Below, one piece after another: positions 9,088 to 18,273 of a stretch of DNA of 64,000 nt (position 1 is its first letter; every line of letters begins with the position of its first letter). A program made the position numbers and the translations under genes. The stretch spans positions 1,054,001 to 1,118,000 of the forward strand of contig NZ_WRXM01000001.1 in assembly GCF_010119205.1 (NCBI RefSeq), in the 5' to 3' direction. The DNA is from Haloarcula limicola (GTDB taxonomy: Archaea > Halobacteriota > Halobacteria > Halobacteriales > Haloarculaceae). The notes under the pieces are model-generated. The model made no database searches, was not told where the DNA came from, and was given only the letters and a program-made list of their open reading frames with translations.

Positions 9088-10781
9088 CGGTGCGAGCCAC
9101 GTTCGAGCGACTGCGACCAGCGTGGGACGACTTTCTCACCGTTCCGACGGAGTACGAGCAAGCGTGCCGATTCCTCGGCGTCGACCGCGACCCGGCACGG
9201 CTCCTCGGCGCGAGCTACGCGCTCGCGGGCGGGTTCTGGCTGACTGGACTCGTCGCCCTGTCGGTCGGGACCGGCGGTTTCGCGGTGCTGGGGGGCGGCA
9301 TGTCCCTCCTCGCGGCGGTCGGCGTCGCGCTCGCGGGGCGCTACGGGGTTCCGCTGGCCGCACGGGCGCGACGCGTCCGAGCGCTCGGGACCGCCCCCTC
9401 GCTGGTCGTCACGCTCGTCCTCGGCGTGACGCTGTGGCCCAGCGCGGAGCGGGCGACGGCCTTCGCCACGGCAGCGAGCGACGGATTGCTGGCCGAGCGG
9501 CTACAGCGACAGCGGCTTCGGGCGCGCGGGACGCCACGGAGCGGCCTTCGGGCCTTCGCCGAAGCGTGGAGCGACCAGTTTTCGGCGCTCGGGCGAGCGG
9601 TGGAGTGCGTCGAACGGGCGGCCGTCGTCCCCGCGGCCGAGCGCGCCGCGGTGCGTTCGACGGCTCGGCGGCACGTCCTCGACGGGACACGCGAGGAGAT
9701 GGCACGTTTCGCCGCCGACCTCCGCGCGCCGGCGACCGGGCTGTACGCCTTCGGCGTCCTCCTCCCGCTGGCGTTCGTCTCGCTCCTCCCGGCGGCCGCC
9801 GCGGCGGGCGTCGCCGTCACGCCGTCGCTGCTCGCCCTGACGTACGGCGTCGGGCTCCCGGGGGGACTGGTCGTCGCCAGCGCGTGGCTACTGGCCCGGC
9901 GTCCGGTCGCCTTTCCACCGGCGACCGTGCCCCGGACTCACCCGGACGTCCCGTCGACGCCGACGCCGGCGCTCATCGGCGGCGGCCTCGCGGCCGTCTT
10001 CAGCTGGCTGGTCGGGAGTAGCGTCGTTCCGGGATGGGGGCCGCCGATCGCCGCGCTCGGCGCGGGTGCGGGAACGGCGCTCGTCGTCCATTACCGTCCG
10101 GTGAGCGCGGTTCGCGAGCGCGTGACGGCCGTCGAGGGGGCCCTGCCGGACGCGCTGTCAGCCATCGGTCGGCGCGTCGACCGCGGGCTGTCCGTGGAGG
10201 CGGCGATCGCCGAGACGGCCGACGTGACGGCCGATCCGCTGTCGTCCCTGCTCGATGCGACGCTCGCCCGCCAGCAGCGACTCGGCTGTAGCATCGAGTC
10301 GGCGTTCGCCGGGGAGCACGGCACCCTTGACGAGTTGCCGAGTCCGCGACTCCGACAGGCGGCGACGCTGCTGGACGCGGCGGCGGCCGTCGGACCACCG
10401 GCGGGCGACAGCATCGCCACGATGGGCGACCACCTCGACGAACTCGCGGCGGTCGAACGGGAGACGCGCCGGGACCTCGCGCAGATCACCGGGACGCTCT
10501 CGAACACCGGCGCGCTGTTCGGGCCGCTGATCGGCGGCGCGACGGTGGCGTTGGCGGAGTCGATGCGGAGCGGCGGTCCGATCGAAGCCGTCTCGACCGG
10601 GCTGCTCGGCCCGGTCGTCGGCTGGTACTGCCTCGTTCTCGCGGCCGTCCTGACCGCGCTCTCGACGGGACTCCACCGGGGACTGGACCGCGCGCTCGTC
10701 GGCTACCGCGTCGGACTGGCGCTCTGTTCGGCGACAGCGGTGTACCTCGTCGCCGTCGTCGCTACCCGCCTACTCGTCTGA
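9084..10781 (+). CDS. Type II secretion F/TadC-like membrane platform protein
   Basis: 565 residues with clustered hydrophobic segments around residues 45-100, 225-290, 310-345 and 480-565. Two cytoplasmic helical stretches hold the T2SSF-type repeats: one around residues 140-215 (RGTPRSGLRAFAEAW) and one around 355-470 (LPDALSAIGRRVDRGLSVEA, then LGCSIESAFAG). This tandem arrangement is typical of archaeal platform proteins pairing with a PilB-type ATPase. Its ATG is embedded in the ATPase stop (ATGA), so the two are probably made in fixed ratio. It ends the first transcription unit of the locus. Confidence 0.9.
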   Translation: MTVRATFERLRPAWDDFLTVPTEYEQACRFLGVDRDPARLLGASYALAGGFWLTGLVALSVGTGGFAVLGGGMSLLAAVGVALAGRYGVPLAARARRVRALGTAPSLVVTLVLGVTLWPSAERATAFATAASDGLLAERLQRQRLRARGTPRSGLRAFAEAWSDQFSALGRAVECVERAAVVPAAERAAVRSTARRHVLDGTREEMARFAADLRAPATGLYAFGVLLPLAFVSLLPAAAAAGVAVTPSLLALTYGVGLPGGLVVASAWLLARRPVAFPPATVPRTHPDVPSTPTPALIGGGLAAVFSWLVGSSVVPGWGPPIAALGAGAGTALVVHYRPVSAVRERVTAVEGALPDALSAIGRRVDRGLSVEAAIAETADVTADPLSSLLDATLARQQRLGCSIESAFAGEHGTLDELPSPRLRQAATLLDAAAAVGPPAGDSIATMGDHLDELAAVERETRRDLAQITGTLSNTGALFGPLIGGATVALAESMRSGGPIEAVSTGLLGPVVGWYCLVLAAVLTALSTGLHRGLDRALVGYRVGLALCSATAVYLVAVVATRLLV

Positions 10782-10788
10782 CCTCGAC

Positions 10789-10796
10789 TTTAAATC
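10789..10796 (+). promoter_or_regulatory. Internal TATA element before the exported-subunit genes
   Basis: TTTAAATC lies 24-31 bases before the ATG at 10820, in the only non-overlapping gap of the locus (38 bp). It suggests that the four exported proteins form a separately controlled unit from the ATPase and platform genes. Confidence 0.6.
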
Positions 10797-10819
10797 GGAG
10801 AACGGGACCACCCGGTCAC

Positions 10820-11287
10820 ATGTTCGAGACACACGCGGAGACGCTGTTCGTCTGGGTGGCGCTGGCCGCGGTCAGCGTCGCCGTCCTCGGCGTCGTCGTC
10901 GGCTTGCCTTCGACGGCACCACCGGACGCCGCCGCGATCGCGGCGACGGTCGACGAGGTCGCGACCAGTCCACCGGGCTCTGTCGCCACTCGGGGCCTGA
11001 CTGCTACCGAATGGAGGCTGACGAGGCGACAGGTCGGCCTCCGAACGGACGGCGGTACCGCTCACGCGACGTTTCTCAGGCACGCGGTGCCGGCCACCGA
11101 AGGGCGGCTCGCGGCCGCGCTCGACGGTCATCGTCCGTCACGGCTGTTCGGGTCACCAGCGAGTTTCCAGCGAGCGATTGAGCGTGCCGAAACCGGGACG
11201 GCCGCCGGGGAGTGGCGACCGGCACCCGAGCGAGTGACTGTCAGGCGAGTCGCCTGGGGAGGCGTCGATGTCACGCTCGTCGGCTAG
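10820..11287 (+). CDS. Membrane-anchored filament-locus protein (DUF7283-like)
   Basis: 155 residues. A short acidic N terminus (MFETHAETLF) leads into one transmembrane helix (about residues 10-30, VWVALAAVSVAVLGVVVGL), followed by a soluble domain of mixed helix and strand. There is no prepilin peptidase motif before the helix. It is the first gene after the internal promoter and overlaps the next gene by 20 bases. From memory, a set of families DUF7283-DUF7286 occurs in this order behind haloarchaeal PilB/PilC pairs; this assignment rests on gene order and size. A minor pseudopilin-like role is inferred. Confidence 0.72.
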   Translation: MFETHAETLFVWVALAAVSVAVLGVVVGLPSTAPPDAAAIAATVDEVATSPPGSVATRGLTATEWRLTRRQVGLRTDGGTAHATFLRHAVPATEGRLAAALDGHRPSRLFGSPASFQRAIERAETGTAAGEWRPAPERVTVRRVAWGGVDVTLVG

Positions 11288-11657
11288 GGGCGCGACCGAA
11301 CCGCTCGCGGCGCTGATGGCGGTCTTCGCCGTCTCGGCGGGACTGGCGCTGTACGCGGGCGTCCTCGACGACGCGCTGGCGACGACGGGCGGCGAGCGGG
11401 ACGTCGCGGCCCCGACCGCCGACGCCGTCGAGCGTCGGCTGACGACCGCCGGCGTCGTGGACCCGGCGCGGATCGACGGGGCGCTCGCAGCGGTTCCGAC
11501 CGGTTACGAGGCAAACGTCACGCTGCGGGCCGAGCGTCGCTGGAGCGTCGGTCCCGCGCCGCCGGCCGACGCCGCCAGCGACTACCGGACGGTGAGCGTC
11601 GCTCTCGGCCCGGCGACCGTCCGCCGCGGCACGCTCAGGGTGCGTGTCTGGCGATGA
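11268..11657 (+). CDS. TadE/pseudopilin-like small protein of filament locus (DUF7285-like)
   Basis: 129 residues. The N terminus SSARGATEPLAALMAVFAV places a charged RG pair immediately before an EP-containing hydrophobic helix. This resembles the archaeal prepilin/TadE arrangement, with cleavage possible after the Gly and Glu near +3/+4. The rest is a small domain with conserved-looking strands (YEANVTLRAERRW, YRTVSVALGPA). The ORF overlaps both neighbours (20 bp upstream, 4 bp downstream), pointing to coupled translation. It is the best pseudopilin candidate in the locus. No prepilin peptidase gene is in this window. Confidence 0.72.
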   Translation: MSRSSARGATEPLAALMAVFAVSAGLALYAGVLDDALATTGGERDVAAPTADAVERRLTTAGVVDPARIDGALAAVPTGYEANVTLRAERRWSVGPAPPADAASDYRTVSVALGPATVRRGTLRVRVWR

Positions 11658-12535
11658 GTCGCGCGACCAGCACCGTCCTCGACGTGACGCTGTTCCTGCT
11701 GTTGCTCGGTGCTGCCGCGGCGGCCGTGCTCGGCGGAGCCGCGGACGCCCCGGCGTCGGGGGGCAATCCGGCCGCCGAACAGATCGAGCTGCTCGGCACC
11801 AGCACCGCTCACGTCAGCTACGCGTTGGAGCCGCCCGGGTCGCCGCCGGACTGGACGGCGAACGCGACGGCGCGCCACCGGCGAACCGCTCACGGCACCG
11901 TCGCACAGCTGCTCGCCGACGCTGCGATGAGCGGCGTCACGGTCGAGGGGAGACGGCTATCGACGGCCGGAACCGACTTCGAGCGGGCGGTCGCCGAGAC
12001 GACGCGGTCACGCCTCAGCGAACGACGCGAGCCGGGCCGAATCAGCGCGGTCCGCGTCCGCTGGGAACCGTACCGCGGCGCGCCAGTTTCCGCGGCGACG
12101 CGGATCGGCGAGCGGCCGCCCCCTGCAGCCGACGTGCGAGCCGCGACGCTGACAGTATCGAGTCCGATGCCCGATGTGCGCGAGCGTGCGACCCGCGCCG
12201 CCCGGACGCGAGGGTTTCGCGGGACCGCCGCCGTCGTCGCCCGCGCCGTCGTCGACGGCCTGTTTCCGCCATCGCAGGCCCAACTGGCGCTGCGCGGCGA
12301 CTATCCCGCCGATACGCTGATGGCGACTCGATATCGACGGACGGCCGCGCTCGCTGACGGCGGACGGCTGCCCGTGCGGACGGAGAACACGACGCGACTC
12401 AACGACCGGCTGACGGTGTCGCTCACCGATACGTTCGAACGGGACATGCGCGCCCGGTTCGATTCACCGCGGACCGCGGCCGGGACCGTCGAGACCGGCA
12501 CCGTCCGAATCACGGTCAGGACGTGGTCGCCGTGA
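11654..12535 (+). CDS. Membrane-anchored exported protein of filament locus (DUF7284-like)
   Basis: 293 residues. The N-terminal membrane helix (residues 8-28, VLDVTLFLLLLGAAAAAVLG) is followed by a long extracytoplasmic domain. Several N-glycosylation sequons (NAT, NTT) occur, as expected for a surface-exposed haloarchaeal protein. An Arg-rich central part includes RAARTRGFRGTAAVVARAVV. Both ends overlap the neighbouring genes by four bases. I do not recognise the fold. Its place in the operon points to a structural or priming subunit of the filament or secretion machine. Confidence 0.72.
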   Translation: MSRATSTVLDVTLFLLLLGAAAAAVLGGAADAPASGGNPAAEQIELLGTSTAHVSYALEPPGSPPDWTANATARHRRTAHGTVAQLLADAAMSGVTVEGRRLSTAGTDFERAVAETTRSRLSERREPGRISAVRVRWEPYRGAPVSAATRIGERPPPAADVRAATLTVSSPMPDVRERATRAARTRGFRGTAAVVARAVVDGLFPPSQAQLALRGDYPADTLMATRYRRTAALADGGRLPVRTENTTRLNDRLTVSLTDTFERDMRARFDSPRTAAGTVETGTVRITVRTWSP

Positions 12536-15500
12536 GAGACGACACGCGAGGCCGCGTTCCCTTCGCGCTCCTGGGCGTCCTCCTGCTCGTGAGCAGCCTC
12601 ACGCTCGCGCCGACGCTCACCCCCGACCCGGTGCCGAGCGACACCGCCGTCGAGCGCACGCTCGACCGGGCGTCCGCGGGGACGCAGACGGCGATGCGGG
12701 ACGGCGTGGCGACCGCCGGTCGCCGAGCGGCCGCGAGTCCGGTACTCGAACCGGCCGACACGCCCGCCGGCCGAGCGCTGAACGACAGTCAGCCGTTCCG
12801 TGACGCGTTGCGGCTGAGAGTGTATCTGCGGGTCCGCGACCACCTCCGGCGCGTCGAGGCGAGGAGCGAGGGCGTCGAAGCCACGGCGAGCCTCCCGGCC
12901 ATCGAGACGACCGAGGGCTATCGAAACGCTATCGACCGGGTCACCGTCGAGCGCGCGGGGGAGAACGGGACGGCGCTGCGAGCGACCGTCGAGAACGTCA
13001 CGCTGACCGCCCGGCGCGGCGACCGAGTCCTGACGCGTCGGGACATCTCTCCGACGGTGACGGTCGCGACGCCGGTGTTGCTGCTCCACGACCAAATGGC
13101 GACCTACGAGACGCGACTGCACGCGCCGATAGAGCAGCCGGGGCTGAGTCAGCGTCTGACCGCGCGGCTGTACCCGATGGTGTGGGCGCGCGGCTACGCC
13201 CAGTTCGGCGGCGTGCCGATCGAGAACGTCCTCGCCAACCGGCACGTCAGCCTCGCGGCCAACGGCGCGCTGCTGGGCGTCCAGCGGTCGACGTTCGGCC
13301 GGAGCGACCCGAACGGCCGCCAGGCGCTCACCGAGGCGACGGCGATGACCGGCGTCGAGGATCTGGTCACGGGGAGCAACGACACCGCCTTCGCGAGCGA
13401 ACTGCTCGGGCGGGCGTCCTATCGGCCAGTCGGCGAGGATATCAGCACCGGTGGGGTCGCCGACGAGTATCCGCGAGCCAACGAGACGATGCGAGTCGGT
13501 GTCAACGAAACCGCCGACGCCGCCTTCCGAACGGTCGCCGCACCGAACGCGCTCGACGAGACGACGGCCGACGCCTACACCGTCGAGGTCCGACTGGTCG
13601 CCGACAGTCGCCACGTCAGCGGCGGCCGACCCGACCGACCCGACCCGCCGGGGGAGAACTGGACGCTCGTCGCCGAGGAGACGAGCGAGACGACCCGGGC
13701 GATTGACGAGGCAGAAGCGACTCCCGGTGTGCCCGACGGCTGGCACGAACTGCGTAGTTTCGGCCGCATCGTCGCCGTCGAGTACACCCGCGTCGCGGTC
13801 TGGGAGTCCGTGGACGGGAACGAGAGCCGCCGAAGGCAGACGATAGCGAGCCGAACGGAGCGACGACGCGTGAGCGTCACCATCGTCGGCCGTCACGAGG
13901 GCGAGTCGGCCGCGCCGGACCGCCCGATCACGACGGCCCACGATTCCGACGGAAGCCCGGTCGACGGTCCGAATCTGGCCGACGTCGCGGGACGAGCGGA
14001 GCGGGGACTCGTCGACCGGGCCGGCGGTCGCGACGCCGTCACCGAGCGCGCCGCGGACGGTCGCCTCCGGACGCGAGTCGTCCCCGTGACGGCCGAACGA
14101 CCCGCCGAACTGCGAGCGTGGGTGTACCGCGACCTGCGGCGACTCCGCGAGCGAGTTCGGGCGATAAACGCGAGCGTCGAGCGCGGGGCCGTCGGCACCT
14201 TCGAGACGAACCCGGCGCGCCGCCTACAACGGCGTCTCGCCGAGCGACGCGCGGCCCTGGTGGACGCCCCGGCCACCTACGACAGCGCCGCCCAGAAGGC
14301 CCGCGTCGCGGCCCGCATCGCGTATCTCGACGCCGTCGAGGAGCGGCTCGCGGCCCGAGCGAACGGGCGAGCGACGGCCGGGTCGAGGGTCGAGTCCCAG
14401 TTGCAGGAACGCACCGGCGGCTCGCTGCGCGATCTCCGTCGGAGCCTGACCGCCCGCGAGACGCAGGTGCCGCGGGCGCGGCCCGTCCCCACAGGTCCCG
14501 CCGGCCCGGTTCGGACGCGGGTCGACGCGCGCCCGCAGTATCTCACGCTGGCGTCGCTCGACGAGTCGCGACACCCGGCGGTAGACGGGAGCGAACACCC
14601 CCTCGTGGCCCGCAACGTCAACGTCTTCACCGTGCCCTACGGCGACGCCGCCGACGCCGTGACGACGGGCGCGACGGCGTCCGCGGACCGGACGCGGCTC
14701 TCGACGGCGGCGACGGCGCTGGCGGCGGCGAACGCGACGGCCGCGAACGTGACCACGGAGGCCGCCGAAAACGAGAGCCTAAACGAGCACCGAGCGTCCC
14801 TGAACGACCGCGTTCGGGACGCGAACGACGGCGTGGCCGCCGAGCTCCGGGCGACGGTGCGCGAGGAGACGGGCGCAGACGCCCGGACGAGTCGGCGGAT
14901 CGTGACGGCGGGACTGCACCGCTGGAACTCCGCCCACGCGCGCGGGCTGGCGCTGGCGGACGGTCGGGCGGCGAAGCGCGTCGCCGCGGTCGCCGCCGAG
15001 CGGCGGGACCTCTCGGCGGTCGAGCGCGACTGGCTCCGGGTTCGGTTGTCGGGGACGGTGAACGACGCGCTGAAACGGCCCATCGCGCGACCCCGAGAGC
15101 CGGTGGTGAACCGGACCGCCGCAGCCACGAGAACGGTGGCGCGCGAAGCGCTTCACGCCGCCGTCGCCAACGCGACTGAACACCGGGCGAAGCAACTGGC
15201 GAAGAAACGGTTCGGCAGGCGGGTCCTGCCCGCGGGACTACCGATCGCACCGTGGCTCGGTCCCGTCTCGTGGTACGCGACGACGAACCTCTGGTGGGTC
15301 ACCGTCGAGGGCGAGTACGCCCGCTTCGCGGTCACCGCGAACCACGGGACACCGACGACGCCGGGCGCGACCACGACCTACGTCCGCGACGACGCGACCG
15401 CCCGGCTCGACGTGGACGACGACGGCGAGGACGAGGTGCTCGGACACAACGAGCGGCTCCGGTTCCGCGTGGAGACGGGCGTCGTAGTCGTCGTCGGCCC

Positions 15501-15576
15501 GAAACCGCGCGGCGTCGGCGACAGGGACGGGCAGACCGTCGAGACGTCGGCCGGGTGGCCGAACGCCGGAAAGTGA
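12532..15576 (+). CDS. Large exported Tad-like surface protein of filament locus (DUF7286-like)
   Basis: About 1014 residues from a GTG that overlaps the previous TGA (GTGA); a GTG three codons upstream at 12523 is an alternative. A single N-terminal membrane helix (FALLGVLLLVSSLTL) lies just behind charged residues, then nearly 1000 residues of extracytoplasmic sequence. This is rich in Arg, Ala, Thr and Asp, with many sequons (NGT, NVT, NET, NRT, NAT). Around residues 470-880 it is mostly helical with repeated RR/ER pairs, and near 905-930 is a hydrophobic aromatic patch (WLGPVSWYATTNLWWVTV). It is much larger than a pilin, so an adhesin, tip or scaffold role is possible. No enzyme motif was seen. 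Confidence 0.75.
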   Translation: MRDDTRGRVPFALLGVLLLVSSLTLAPTLTPDPVPSDTAVERTLDRASAGTQTAMRDGVATAGRRAAASPVLEPADTPAGRALNDSQPFRDALRLRVYLRVRDHLRRVEARSEGVEATASLPAIETTEGYRNAIDRVTVERAGENGTALRATVENVTLTARRGDRVLTRRDISPTVTVATPVLLLHDQMATYETRLHAPIEQPGLSQRLTARLYPMVWARGYAQFGGVPIENVLANRHVSLAANGALLGVQRSTFGRSDPNGRQALTEATAMTGVEDLVTGSNDTAFASELLGRASYRPVGEDISTGGVADEYPRANETMRVGVNETADAAFRTVAAPNALDETTADAYTVEVRLVADSRHVSGGRPDRPDPPGENWTLVAEETSETTRAIDEAEATPGVPDGWHELRSFGRIVAVEYTRVAVWESVDGNESRRRQTIASRTERRRVSVTIVGRHEGESAAPDRPITTAHDSDGSPVDGPNLADVAGRAERGLVDRAGGRDAVTERAADGRLRTRVVPVTAERPAELRAWVYRDLRRLRERVRAINASVERGAVGTFETNPARRLQRRLAERRAALVDAPATYDSAAQKARVAARIAYLDAVEERLAARANGRATAGSRVESQLQERTGGSLRDLRRSLTARETQVPRARPVPTGPAGPVRTRVDARPQYLTLASLDESRHPAVDGSEHPLVARNVNVFTVPYGDAADAVTTGATASADRTRLSTAATALAAANATAANVTTEAAENESLNEHRASLNDRVRDANDGVAAELRATVREETGADARTSRRIVTAGLHRWNSAHARGLALADGRAAKRVAAVAAERRDLSAVERDWLRVRLSGTVNDALKRPIARPREPVVNRTAAATRTVAREALHAAVANATEHRAKQLAKKRFGRRVLPAGLPIAPWLGPVSWYATTNLWWVTVEGEYARFAVTANHGTPTTPGATTTYVRDDATARLDVDDDGEDEVLGHNERLRFRVETGVVVVVGPKPRGVGDRDGQTVETSAGWPNAGK

Positions 15577-15636
15577 AGCGACCGGTGGTATTCGGAGAGT
15601 GACACCGACAAGTACCCCCCGGCCGTACCGACGCCC

Positions 15637-16065
15637 ATGCTCAGAGCGGAGTTCCCCGATGCCGGCGAGCGGTCGCCCGAGGAATTACTCGCGGCCTACG
15701 AGTCGATGCTCGCGGCCACGGTCGAATCGGTCGGCGTCGAGAGAGTCGCCGAAGAGACTGACCTGGACGAGACGACGGTGCAACGCGTCGCGGACGGCGA
15801 CGCCGCCGACCTCCCCCTAGAGGAGGCCGCCGCGATCCTCGGGACCGACCCCGAGTATCCCGACGCCGACGCCGTGCAGGCGGAGGCACAGGACATCCTC
15901 CTCATGGGGATGACGACGGCCGTGATGGACGTCGAATCGCTGGCCTCGGGCATCGACGACGAGATGGAACCCAAGGAGATCCAACAGAAGATAGAGGGTC
16001 GGTACCCGATGACGCTCGCCGAGTACGCCGTGCTTCACAGCTACATCGAGGGCGAACAGCGGTAA
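15637..16065 (+). CDS. Small acidic helical protein (DUF5791-like)
   Basis: 142 residues, acidic and almost wholly helical. The middle section VERVAEETDLDETTVQRVADGD reads like a helix-turn-helix, followed by LPLEEAAAILG. The C-terminal half contains DDEMEPKEIQQKIEGRYPM, which I associate with the haloarchaeal DUF5791 family. The stop is two bases from the start of the SDR gene, so the two are probably co-transcribed. A DNA-binding role is possible but unproven. Confidence 0.7.
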   Translation: MLRAEFPDAGERSPEELLAAYESMLAATVESVGVERVAEETDLDETTVQRVADGDAADLPLEEAAAILGTDPEYPDADAVQAEAQDILLMGMTTAVMDVESLASGIDDEMEPKEIQQKIEGRYPMTLAEYAVLHSYIEGEQR

Positions 16066-16067
16066 CC

Positions 16068-16952
16068 ATGCGGGTCGCCATCCTCGGCTGTGGCTACGTC
16101 GGGCTGGAACTGGGCAGACAGCTGCGGGCCGACCACGACGTCGTCGGCGTCCGGCGCTCGGAGGACGGCGTCGCGGCGATCGAGGACGCCGGCTTCGACG
16201 CGGTGCAGGCCGACGTGACCGACGCCGACGCGCTGTCGGCCGTCCCGGACGCCGACTGGGTGGTCTTCGCGGCCAGTTCCGGCGGCCGTGGTGCCGAGGC
16301 CGCCCGCGAGGTGTACGTCGAGGGCCTGCGGACGGCCGTCGACCACTTCTGGTCGCGCGACGACCCACCTGAGCGGCTCGTCTACACCTCCAGTACGGGC
16401 GTCTACGGCGACCACGGCGGCGACTGGGTGGACGAGGAGACGCCGCTTGCCCCGCAGACCGAGAAGACCGAGGTGCTGGCCGAGGCCGAGCGAATCGCCC
16501 GCGAACGCCTCGTCGAACGTGGCGGCCACGGCACCGTTGCCCGTTTCGCGGGGCTGTACGGCCCCGACCGGTACCGACTGGACCGATATCTGGAGGGACC
16601 GGTCACCGCGGGCTATCTCAATATGGTTCACCGGGACGACGCCGCCGGCGCGGTGCGGTTCCTGCTGGAAGGGGACCACCGAGAGGAAGTCGTGCTGGTC
16701 GTGGACGACGAACCGGTCGAGAAGTGGGCCTTCGCCGACTGGCTCGCGGAGCAGTGTGACGTGGCGTTCCCGGAGAAACGGACCAAAGACGAGCGGCTGG
16801 CCGAGGGCGACCTCTCGGAGACGGCGAGTCGGCGCGTCCGGACGAGCAAGCGCTGTTCGAACGAACTCCTCCGCTCGCTCGGCTACGACTTCCGCTATCC
16901 GACGTTTCGAGAGGGTTACTGGCCCGCGATCGAGGCGTATCTGGCAGCCTAA
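16068..16952 (+). CDS. NAD(P)-dependent SDR/epimerase (YeeZ-like)
   Basis: 294-residue atypical short-chain dehydrogenase. The nucleotide-binding motif GCGYVGLELG occupies residues 8-17, and a second Rossmann signature appears at ADWVVFAASSGG. The sugar-epimerase-like active-site region reads YTSSTGVYGDHGGDWVDEE. The canonical YxxxK pair is not clear, as in many YeeZ-type proteins. The substrate cannot be assigned; nucleotide-sugar or small carbonyl chemistry is plausible. It is cotranscribed with the DUF5791-like gene and lies 43 bp before the DHH gene. Confidence 0.82.
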   Translation: MRVAILGCGYVGLELGRQLRADHDVVGVRRSEDGVAAIEDAGFDAVQADVTDADALSAVPDADWVVFAASSGGRGAEAAREVYVEGLRTAVDHFWSRDDPPERLVYTSSTGVYGDHGGDWVDEETPLAPQTEKTEVLAEAERIARERLVERGGHGTVARFAGLYGPDRYRLDRYLEGPVTAGYLNMVHRDDAAGAVRFLLEGDHREEVVLVVDDEPVEKWAFADWLAEQCDVAFPEKRTKDERLAEGDLSETASRRVRTSKRCSNELLRSLGYDFRYPTFREGYWPAIEAYLAA

Positions 16953-16965
16953 AGCCGGGGGAACC

Positions 16966-16974
16966 TTCTTATCG
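16966..16974 (+). promoter_or_regulatory. TATA-like element of the DHH phosphoesterase gene
   Basis: TTCTTATCG lies 22-30 bases before the ATG at 16996. It supports that internal methionine rather than any of the far upstream starts in the same frame. Confidence 0.45.
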
Positions 16975-16995
16975 CATCCGGAACCATCTACCTAC

Positions 16996-18195
16996 ATGTT
17001 ACTGGTGGCCGCCGGAGACCTGGCCGCGCTGGCGGAGGGGGCAGCCGCGTACGCCAGCGACAATCCGTTACAGGTCGCCGGGATCGTCGTCGCGCTCCTC
17101 GTCGTCGTCGGCGCGGTGGCGTTCGGGTACCGGTATCTCACGCGGACACCGGCCGAGCGACTCCAGTCGGTCCTGTCGGGATACGAGGAGATCGCGGTTC
17201 TGATGCATCCGAATCCCGACCCGGACGCGATGTCGTCGGCGCTGGCGGTCCGACAGCTCGCGTCGGCGGTGGACACGAACGCGGCGCTCTACTACCCCGG
17301 CGAGATCCGGCGACCGGAGAACCGCGCGTTCGAGACGGTACTCGACCTCGATTTCGACCGGGTCGAGACGGTCGAAGACATCGACCAACACGACGTCGTG
17401 CTGGTCGATCACAACGAACCGCGGGGGTTCCCGGGGGCCGGCGACGTCGATCCGGTCGCCGTCGTCGATCACCATCCCGGCGGCGGGACAGGCGAGCGGT
17501 TCACCGACGTTCGAACCGACGCCGGGGCCTGTGCGACTATTTTCGCGGACTACTTCGAATCGCTGAGCTGGACCTTCTACGACGTCGACACGGCGCTCAC
17601 CGACGGCGGCGTCGACACGGCCGGCGTGCCGGACCACGCCGTCCCGAGCCACGTCGCGACCGGGATGGTGTACGGCATCCAGTCGGACACCCGGTCGCTG
17701 ACGAACGGCTGTTCCGCCTCGGATTTCGCCGCCGCGGCGTACCTCTACGAGGGGATGGACGGCGACCTGCTGAACCGCATCGCCAACCCGCAGATAGACG
17801 CCGAAGTGTTGGACGTGAAGGCCCGAGCGATCACCTCCCGCGTGGTCCGAGCGCCGTTCGCGTACAGCGACGTCGGCGAGGTGTCGAACACCGACGCCAT
17901 TCCGCAGGCCGCCGACGAACTGGAGCGGTTAGAGGGCGTCTCGGCCGTCGTGGTCGTCGGCGAGAGCAAGGGAACGCTCCGCATCGCCGGCCGCTCGCGC
18001 GACGACCGGGTCCACATCGGGCGGGCCATCGAGGCCGCCGTCGAGAACATCCCGATGGCCGAGGGCGGCGGCCACGCGCGGATGGGCGGCGGACAGATCC
18101 CAGTCGAGTATCTGGAGGGACTCGGCCCGAGCGACGGCGTCTCTCGGAGCGAGCTACAGAAGCGCGTCTTCGACTCGATGTCCGGCGAGCGCTGA
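16996..18195 (+). CDS. Membrane-anchored DHH/DHHA1 phosphoesterase
   Basis: 399 residues. One N-terminal transmembrane helix (about residues 29-49, AGIVVALLVVVGAVAFGYRY) is followed by a DHH domain. This contains the metal motifs MHPNPDPDAMSSA, VLVDHNEP, VVDHHPGGG and YGIQSDTRS. A DHHA1 domain ends in EGGGHARMGGGQIP. Soluble relatives act on nanoRNA, c-di-AMP or pyrophosphate. The membrane anchor recalls GdpP-type c-di-AMP phosphodiesterases, though no GGDEF or PAS domain is present. Haloarchaea make c-di-AMP, so degradation of that messenger is a reasonable but untested guess. Confidence 0.88.
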   Translation: MLLVAAGDLAALAEGAAAYASDNPLQVAGIVVALLVVVGAVAFGYRYLTRTPAERLQSVLSGYEEIAVLMHPNPDPDAMSSALAVRQLASAVDTNAALYYPGEIRRPENRAFETVLDLDFDRVETVEDIDQHDVVLVDHNEPRGFPGAGDVDPVAVVDHHPGGGTGERFTDVRTDAGACATIFADYFESLSWTFYDVDTALTDGGVDTAGVPDHAVPSHVATGMVYGIQSDTRSLTNGCSASDFAAAAYLYEGMDGDLLNRIANPQIDAEVLDVKARAITSRVVRAPFAYSDVGEVSNTDAIPQAADELERLEGVSAVVVVGESKGTLRIAGRSRDDRVHIGRAIEAAVENIPMAEGGGHARMGGGQIPVEYLEGLGPSDGVSRSELQKRVFDSMSGER

Positions 18196-18273
18196 GCGCG
18201 GTGAGCTAAGTCCGGCGGTCGGTCGTCCCGTCTGAATCTCGCTCCTTTTGTCTCGTCGTCTCGAAACGGTGGT

